From the NCBI GenBank assembly GCA_963556145.1, contig OY744466.1, forward strand, positions 3,596,001 to 3,660,000: a DNA stretch of 64,000 bases. Reading direction: 5' to 3'. Shown one piece after another: positions 56,373-64,000 of this stretch. Each line of letters opens with the position of its first letter. Within the stretch, counting starts at the first letter, position 1. The notes beneath the pieces are model-generated. The model made no database searches and was not told the origin of the DNA. It saw only the letters and a program-made list of their open reading frames with translations. The position numbers and the translations under genes are program-made. The DNA is from Hygrocybe punicea (lineage: Eukaryota > Basidiomycota > Agaricomycetes > Agaricales > Hygrophoraceae).

Positions 56373-59299
56373 CAGTCATCTACTGGCCCTTGGGCCACTA
56401 CCACTCCTCGGGTCAATCACTAATTTTACAGTCCCCTGTTAACTTGTGACTTCCACCCTTTTGATATGTGTGCTAATATGCTATAGCCACCTGCTATGGG
56501 AGTCTTGAGGGTGTAGGGTCTCCCGATCTAATTACAGGCAATGACCTTAGGTAGAATTGATCAAAAGTGAAATTTGTTTCGTCAATTAAAGCTTAAATAC
56601 TGGTCAGATTTCCAACCACTCCACCAACAGTCATCCTAACATACTTCTCAATGATATAATGATGTGTTTCTGACCATAGTGTGAGAGGAAACATGAAAAC
56701 TCCATTCAAGACCAGGTTTTTGAGCAATCGGCATGTCACATCACACCTGCCTTTTTGGGACACTAATTTCTTAATGATGAAAATTTATTCTTCACACATT
56801 CAACGACTCTATGGTTGGCCGTGCAAAATCCAAAACTCAGACCCAGAGACTACAGGCTGAACTCAAGGATGAATGGGAGAAGATTGCTGTGGAAAAATTC
56901 TGTGCTGAAAGGGATTCTGAATCTGGCACGAAGGGGGTGCGGAAGGTTATCAAAGAAGTGGAGGCAGAGTGCTTCCAGACTACAAAATGGGTTGTCAAAC
57001 TATCAAGGACAACTATCCTGGCACGAGCGAAAGGACGTCAGAGTATCCGAGACTTCAATGCAGGGAAGGCTTGGCTTACGAAGGAAGAAGAAGAGGTCGT
57101 AGTCGACTATGCAATCAGTTTGGCTGAACGAGGCTTCCCCCTCAGCCATAAATGACTCAAAGAGCATGTTGACGAAATCTGCTATGCAAAATATGGCCAA
57201 AACTCCGGATTCCCACAAGAGGGTGTTGGGAAGCAATGGACACACCGATTTGCTGAACGACATTCCAGCCGTCTCAAGCCTTTCTGGTCTCATCCATTGG
57301 ACCACTCTCGTGCACGTGCAGTCAATCCTGTTACAAAGGAGGCATTCTTCAGGCTTTTTAAGGAGACAGTGAAGGGAGAAGATGGTGACGAACCCATTCC
57401 AGATGCATTAATTTTTGGTGCCGATGAGTCTGGCTTTCAGGAGGGGATTGGGATGTCAGAGCGAGTCTTTGGGCCTGCAGAAAAGAGCATTCAGCATCAG
57501 CAACGGAGTGGAACAAGGGAGAATATCACCGTGATAGTCACCATATGTGCCGACGGCACAAGCATCCCCCCTGCTGTAATATTCAAAGGGGAGGGTTATC
57601 AGACATCATGGAAACAAGATAATCCCCTTAATGCATTGTGAGTAGTTGATTTGATGATTTTTTGATGTATGCTTACAGAAACCTGGAGGCTGGGATACCA
57701 AAAAAAAGGGTACACAGATGGCGAAATTGGCATTGAATGGATCAAGCACTTCGATAAGCATACAAAAGCCAAGGCTGCTGGTCGCCGGCGACTTCTGTTG
57801 GTAGACGGTCATAACTCACACTTCACCCGAGGTTTCCTTGAATATGCTCGCGAGCACAGCATTCATGTTCTCTGCTACCCATCACATTCTACACATGCCT
57901 ACCAAGGTCTTGACGTTGTAATCTTCAGTGTGGCGAAACGGCGATGGAGTGAGGCCCGAGATTGCTTCGAAAGAGAGAATGGGGTTAGAGTGGACAAAAC
58001 CAACTTCCTTGGAGTGTATGCGAAGGCTCACCTGGCAGCCCTCACCCCTGATAACATCAAAGCTGCTTTTCGAAAGACTGGGGTTGTTCCATTTGATCCA
58101 GGGGTGATAACAGAACAAACCATGGCCCCAAGCTTGGAAACTTCAACTCGTGGAATCCTTCCAATACCATTGACCCCCCCAATCCAGGCGATATCAGATC
58201 TGATCGACAAAGAAATGAAATTAAAGGTCGCCGATGCAAATAATGCAGATAATGCAGAAACAGAAAACCGCTCTGAAGTGCAGACGCAGACCTCATCAAA
58301 TGCCCGATCTGCAATCGAGACACTTGAATCATCATCGGCCTCCTTTCTCGTCTCGAGTTCACCACTGGCTGCTGCTTCAATCCCACCTACTTTTGCTCCA
58401 TCTACGATTTCCCCTTTCAAGAGCCAGAGTCGGTACAGCCATCTTCTGGAAATGGAACCCTTGACAGACCGGGAGCGACAATTTCAAGAAGCCTTGCAAG
58501 AGGCTGAGTCTCGGGACAAGAAACGGAAATCGTCGATGGTCACAATGCAAGCTACAACAGTTTTACAGGGAATGTATGTGAAACGTGCACAGGCACAGTT
58601 GCAGGCAAATGAGGACAAGAAAAAGTCAAGAAAGAAACGAAAACTACTTGGTGATGGCATGCCGAAGCTGATGGATGGCGAAACTTTTTTCAATGCAGTT
58701 GTGGAGCAGGAGACAAGGCAAGAACAGGAAGCTGCGGCAAAGGAGGAGAGGAGACTACAAAGGGTGAATTACAAGGAGGTGCTCACGGAATGGAAGATCC
58801 AGGATGATGAACGGAAGGCCCGCATAGCAACGCAAAGGGCAAGATACAAGGAGGACTTGCAGATGTGGGAAGATGAGCGTGATACTGCCAAGGAAGAAAG
58901 GAGGAAGCGCCGGTGGCGGAAGCCAAAGTTGGGACCTATTGAGAGAGCATTGCCAAAGCCAAAACGAGGTGCAGAGGATGGAAATGACAGCGAGCGAGAC
59001 GATGAGGAGAGTGACGTGGAACTTGACGATTAAACAATTTAGAGTTTCATCGTGATTTGTACCAAATTTGGAGTGTGATGTGATGCGACCCGAGGACCCG
59101 TTTGATCGTCGATAAGAGACTTTGACGCTGATCTGCCTTTATTCAGCTCAAATGCTCTCCGATAGTTAAAATTTGTGCTCAAATATCTACACTATTTGGT
59201 CATGCAGTGATTGGCTGGTACGAAATTTCCCATAAACTTACAGTATATTTGGTCAACTCCGGCAAAGATTTGATTGACCCAAGGGCCAGTAGATGACTG
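56373..59299 (+). mobile_element. Pogo/Fot1-type Tc1-mariner element with TA target duplication
   Basis: Terminal inverted repeats start CAGTCATCTACTGGCCC on the left and end with its reverse complement on the right, continuing to CCTTGGG. The element is flanked by TA at 56371-56372 and 59300-59301. It is 2,927 bp and contains a single transposase gene. The intact ends and clear target duplication suggest a fairly recent insertion, although the transposase has a stop codon. Confidence 0.9.
56811..59033 (+). pseudogene. Pogo-type DDE transposase with one premature stop
   Basis: Cut-and-paste transposase. N-terminal basic region and CENP-B-like helix-turn-helix (WLTKEEEEVVVDYAISL, then WTHRFAERHSSRLKPFW). 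The DDE_1 catalytic part is IFGADESGFQ (first Asp), LLLVDGHNSHFT (second Asp) and YQGLDVVIFSVAK (third Asp, 35 residues later), ending with a long charged coiled-coil-like tail rich in KEERR and an acidic C-terminus. TGA at 57153-57155 interrupts the N-terminal domain where related proteins have Arg, so CGA-to-TGA is likely; the frame continues unchanged after it. A short intron lies near 57638-57678 (GTGAGT...TTACAG), where the frame join is uncertain next to a run of A. Without readthrough it is inactive. Confidence 0.85.
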
Positions 59300-59350
59300 T
59301 AATGCTGTATACGATGTAGGACGGGTATATAATCTGTGATACTCATGGCC

Positions 59351-62300
59351 TCATTCACTGCCCACATCCACATCCCCTTTTTTGCGCTTGTGAAGCTGCT
59401 TGAGTGCCAGCACTACATGGTCTTTGCCAGCACGGAGCGCTTGGAACAACTGGCCATCCTCAACCGACACTTCTACGCATGCTCTACCAACGACTGGGGG
59501 TTGGTGGAGGATGCAAAGGACAGAGATGGGTGGGACCAGAGCGAATTGGAACGTCTGGAAGAGTGCGGTACTCTCGGGGATGGTTCGAAACTGGCGGTTC
59601 ACAATGTTCTCGAAAACTTGCAGGCCTACATGGGAGAGGCCAGATATGCTAGTGGATCCTGTAATTGCTGCATGCTTGCTATTCTTGCCGCCAGTTTTAG
59701 AGTAGAGTGCAATCACTAATATGACAATGGTTAAAGTAAAACTTCGCCGATAACATTGCGCACCTTTCCCAAGCATAATCCATGCATTGTCATCTTTGAA
59801 GACAAACACAAAATCACCACATTTGATAGGCCTGAGGGCAGAAACACGACCATCGGAGACGACATCCAGGTGGGGAACTTTAGCTTGAATGAATGCCTTA
59901 CGTCTGTTTGTAGCAGCCTGCCGGTGTGGTATATCATGAGTTACAGTAGGCGAGTAGGCAAGTACGAGGATACCTTTTTTGCCAGTGCAGTTGCAGCAAG
60001 CGCTGCATTGGCTGAATTACCGTTACTAGTTGCATTTCCCCCTTCTGCATTGTCATGCCAGTGGGCGGCACGATCACACCCAGATCCCACACCTCGCTCT
60101 TGCTGTCGCTTCAACACCTCGTGGAATTTGCGAATTAGTTGCCGGTGCATAGATACTCCCTCAGTGCTGGCAGCTGTATCAGCCTTGCCTTGAAGACGAA
60201 TGCCATTTGCTGCTTGTTGCGTTTGATGGAGGAAACGCATCTGAATGAGGTTATCCAAGTTGAGTTCAGCAAAATCAGGCTCAAAGTCTCCATAGCCGAA
60301 TGGCAATGACTCCTCATCCATGGTCGAAATTGACTGCGGCACAATATTAACAGCTTGTTCAATGTGCTGGCAATCTTCAGCAATGACACAGTCATCATGG
60401 TCATCGTCTTCATCGCCATGGGGCTCATGCAGAGTTTGGCTGTGACCAGATAAACCTAACAATCTGTAGCAAAGAAGCAAGTAACGTACGCTTTCATCAT
60501 ATCATTTGCAGTGAGCGCAAGGGCCGCACATGCCAGAGACCCTAAATCTTCCCGATCTCACTGTGGAAGATCTTCTATCACCACCTCTGAGTGTTGGACG
60601 AGCTGCTGCAACTCAGTTGCTTCATCATCACCGGAAATACTTTCATCGTCATCATCACATGAATCCTCCACCAAGGGCTCATCTTCCTGGTACCAAGTAC
60701 TGATTGCCGGAAGGGTGATTGTCTTCTGATGATTCAACAGGCGGTCGACACTGATACTGAGGAGCACCACCAGGCTACTAGCCTCCTGCACTGCATGATT
60801 CGCAATACAATTGATTTCGGCGTTAGATGGGAAAGACGCAAGGGTAATTGCGTCAAGTCCTGCATTGTCAAAGTACGTATGATTGTATCCACCAGCGCGC
60901 ACCATAGGATCTGAGGATTGAGCTTTCAGGACATCAGCCCTTACTTTACAGTCAATCCTTGGTTGCATATACACAAAATCGAGTAATGTGAAATCCTTGA
61001 CGATAAGGCGAGCAGTTCCGAAGACATGCTCGCATGCCTCTGTTGAGTGGAGCCATGGGAGGAGAGGAAACCGTTCTGGTCCATAATCACGATAGACAAC
61101 GATCAATGACAGAAACCCGTTTATGAGAATGCGACTGATGTCCATTGCTTCCCGAGACAAACAATAGCGTTCGACTTGATGGCCAGTGTGTTGCAAATAA
61201 GTGTCCCACATCTGAAGGAAGAAATGGGCTCGCAAAACCATCTTTGTGCACTCGTTGTGATTGATGTGATGGTTCTGATAGGCATCCACAAGTTCTCCGA
61301 AAACAAATAGGTATACGATTTCTCCTAGATGGGAGGGATGCTTCTTCTTCATGTACTCCAGCATACCTGCAGAAAACAATCGTGCTGCCGCATTGTCATC
61401 CTGACGATCCAATTTTTCTACATCCCGTCGGTACAGAGGACTGCTATCCTCAAAGGCAATATCCCGGATGGATTGATAGATAGCGATGTAGTTTCCGAGA
61501 GTGAGTAGTCGAGCACCTGAGAACATATTGTTCCGGTATGTCTTGAGCGCATGCTTAGAATCTTGTACCATCACGACGGGTTGATCACCGATAACTGGGA
61601 TGGTGAATTTGAGTTCGCGGAAACCCTCTTGGTTTGTGATAGTATACGTTAGGTGGCGATCTGCTCCGGTCGTCAGCAGTTGTTGAACACTACGTTCCGT
61701 CTCTGTTCCATCGCAAGCGTATGAGACAACATTGATCTGGCGACTAATCAGGCCTTTGACAATTTGCTCTGTGTAGGCGAGAAGTTCATCGGCCTTTAGA
61801 TTGTTTGGAATTGTGATGGCCTGCAACAGAATTGGAGGGACTTTGGGGAGAGGGATTGTCAAGCACCATAAACGTAGCTATTTCATGGTGTTATCTTGAA
61901 TGTCAATGCTGAGAGTATTGAAACACGAACCTTTGTGCCTTTCACCACATTTGGATCTGACATTATGTCGTCAATTGCATTTGGGTTTGGGACTGCAATC
62001 GGACCACCGACTGCTCCCACTAGGAAATGTCCACCAACGGCGGAGTCGAAGTATAGATGCAATGAGCTCAAAAGCTTAGTGTCATCACAACTCAGCGCAG
62101 TGATCCCAGTATACTTGCGATTTCGGAGGTGTTCGGCAGCAAGGTCAAATGTGCATTCGGAGATGGTCAAAGGAGAGCGAGGAATGCGGGCCTGTTTCAT
62201 TCTGAGAGGTCCAATTAGTATTGATCTTTCAGCATACTGGTGCGGCTTCACCGAATACTACGGAGGCTTCGTGTGGCAAAATGCTCTGACAAGAGCACAT

Positions 62301-64000
62301 GTATTCGAGGGGCTTGGATGCAGACAAGTGCACTAAACTCATCCCATGCTGGTGCATAGGTGAAGTTGCGCATGCCTACCCCGCGCTCTTCCTTGTCAAC
62401 TTTGAGAACCATGGTTTCCACAAGGCCAATAAAGACTTGATAATTCTTGTACTTGCCCCGCAGAGCGCCTTCTGCAAAGCGAATAAACGGTGACTTGTTG
62501 GCATCCTGTGTCTGCATCAGAATTTTGATGAATGTGTATTAATATAATGGCCTCACCGCCGTCTCGATGATACTTTTAAGCCCTTTCGTTTTTGCGAAAG
62601 CTTCACCCAAGATCTGATTTTGAAATCGACGATTAATGTAGATATAGTTCTCATCGGCTGGTACAGGTTTGTTCAAGAGGTCAAGGAACCGCCGATTGGT
62701 GAGTAGCTCTGAGCATTGGGAACAAGGAGCGCTGTGGTGTTGTCCCGGCTTCATCCTGCTTGACTTTTCACACGCAGTTGAGAAGATATGTAAATGCTTG
62801 TGGTCACTTTGCCATTTCCACTCATGTCGCTGCATGTCTATGATCGTCTGTTGCCGTTTGGTGCTGAGGTCGCCAAAGGTTCTGCCAAAACGTTCTTTGG
62901 AAATGATGCTTAGCGATCGTGCCCCACCTCCTTCAACCGCGGATCTGCGCAAATAAATTGGTATACTTGCATGGTCAACCTCTGTCAAGCCAGGACATGG
63001 AGTCGATAAATGTTGTGCGGGTGTCTGCTTGTGGCCAGGTTTTCGTTCTGCACCCCAGCCTTTGTCTGATGCCATTGCTGTCAAGGTGCGCATCCAACCA
63101 GCTGCGTTTGCATTTTTTTTGTCACCTTTACATTCCTCGATGTGCATCCGAAACCGAGTTACATTGTAAGGTTCCTTCATCAGCAGCTTGTTTCCACAGC
63201 CAGAATGACGGACCAAGCGGATGTTTTCCTCATCAAACTCAGCATATGGATCCAGTGTGCGAATCTTGTTATGGAAATTGGTGAGTTTTTTGGTGTTCAC
63301 ATTAAGGGTTCCTGCATCAGCTGCCTCTTGAGTCTGCCATTCAGACACAGCCGAACGACTATGACCTACCGGTCCTCTCTTTCTCCCAACTTTCCTTCGC
63401 TTGTTTGTTGTTGATCCATCATGTGATCCACTGGATGAGGATGAAGTGCTAGGTGAGCGGGTCCGCTGCTTGGCGCATTTCGAGAACATTGGGAAGAAAC
63501 CAGTGAGAGTCTTCTTCATGCTCAAACCATTAGTGTTCATCTTGTCACCAACAACATTAATGTTTGCTTTTGCTCCAACCTCTGCTATCTCGGTGGAGTC
63601 CGTAGGTTTAATAGAATTGTCTGTAGAGATTGGCGTTGTTTCACTTGTGCTGATCAAATCTTCCCAGATGGTTCTGGTCATGTCCTCTGACACCGTTGTG
63701 AGGTATGAGATAGCCATCCGTTCAGAGCTCTGGGTTTGAGCAACTGTGGGATTGTTGTTCGGCTGGTTTCTAATTGTGAGCACATGCAACTATGGAATGA
63801 ACTAGATCACAATGCACTTACGTCTCGTCCTGTAAACTTCAAGAACCAATATAGCCGGTCCACTGCCCTGCGCTCGGAGTTCCATAATTCATCTCCAAAG
63901 ACGACGTGTGCTATTGTGTTGGCAGCACAGATTAAACAGGAGTAAGTGTCCCATTGTTCACCATGCTCGAGAGAGTTGCCACAGTTCTGAAAGCCTCCTC
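59351..64000 (-). pseudogene. P-element-like DDE transposase, partial at right edge, one premature stop
   Basis: Large multi-exon gene read right to left, 5' end beyond the window. Order: a segment with EQWDTYSCLICAANTIAH (63837-64000), a long region at 62560-63790 with a basic stretch (KRRKVGRKRGPVGHS), then RNase-H-like parts: ALSCDDTKLLSSLHLYFD (first Asp), VVSYACDGTETERSV (second Asp), VQDSKHALKTYRNNMFSG (like the insertion domain of P/THAP9 transposases) and LHSTEACEHVFGTARLIVKDF (Glu). The tail continues through ALALTANDMM and LDNLIQMRFLHQ to a final exon with LYSKTGGKNSKHA, ending at 59351. TGA at 60558-60560 lies within otherwise continuous coding sequence and reads as a CGA-to-TGA change. 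Assignment to the P superfamily is from motif order only. Confidence 0.65.

Overview
The window is from a filamentous basidiomycete, most likely an Agaricomycete. The evidence is short (about 50-70 nt) GT-AG introns every few hundred bases, an eEF1B gene with fungal architecture, an expanded family of F-box-like genes, a Git3-type seven-helix receptor, TKL-type kinases and the mobile elements (pogo/Fot1, a P-like DDE transposase, a Crypton-type tyrosine recombinase). No organellar, viral or bacterial segment was seen. All calls come from reading the sequence; no database search was possible.

Layout. 0-2.5 kb holds no recognised gene. 2.5-14.7 kb is a gene-dense euchromatic block with three paralogous F-box-like genes (2540-4654 minus, 8913-11351 plus, 12232-14715 plus) sharing intron positions. 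The housekeeping gene for translation elongation factor 1-beta (6487-7663 minus) lies between the first two. 14.8-20.8 kb is sparse, with one intronless degenerate-kinase gene (17266-18570). 20.9-24.7 kb carries a divergent pair, a Git3-like GPCR (minus) and an MFS transporter of the Dal5 type (plus). 26.5-31.3 kb is a large multidomain gene: helical-bundle N-terminus, TKL kinase, Ser-rich linker, RasGEF-N and RasGEF.

From 30.6 to 50.1 kb the window contains a direct tandem duplication of 9,747 bp, nearly identical between copies; I found only three differences. Each unit holds the 3' end of the RasGEF gene, a broken GPCR paralogue and most of a mobile element. The complete element (44085-51288, about 7.2 kb) sits inside the GPCR paralogue between 7-bp direct repeats GTTCCCA. 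It encodes a Crypton-like tyrosine recombinase with a GCR1-type DNA-binding tail and, 105 bp downstream on the same strand, a Rad2/XPG-family (GEN1-like) nuclease whose C-terminus carries three SUMO-interacting motifs. Clusters of GGTCAC motifs lie at both ends. This two-gene element is the best candidate for an undescribed system.

Downstream, a decayed copy of the MFS gene (51.6-51.9 and 54.4-55.6 kb) is split by a 2.5-kb fold-back transposon with long inverted repeats built from 20-bp units and a 6-bp target duplication. The last 8 kb hold a pogo-type element (56373-59299, TA target duplication), apparently inserted beside or within the 3' part of a P-like DDE transposase gene that runs off the right edge. 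Several lesions (two premature TGA codons and all three differences between the tandem copies) are C-to-T changes at CpG, as expected for cytosine methylation of repeats.
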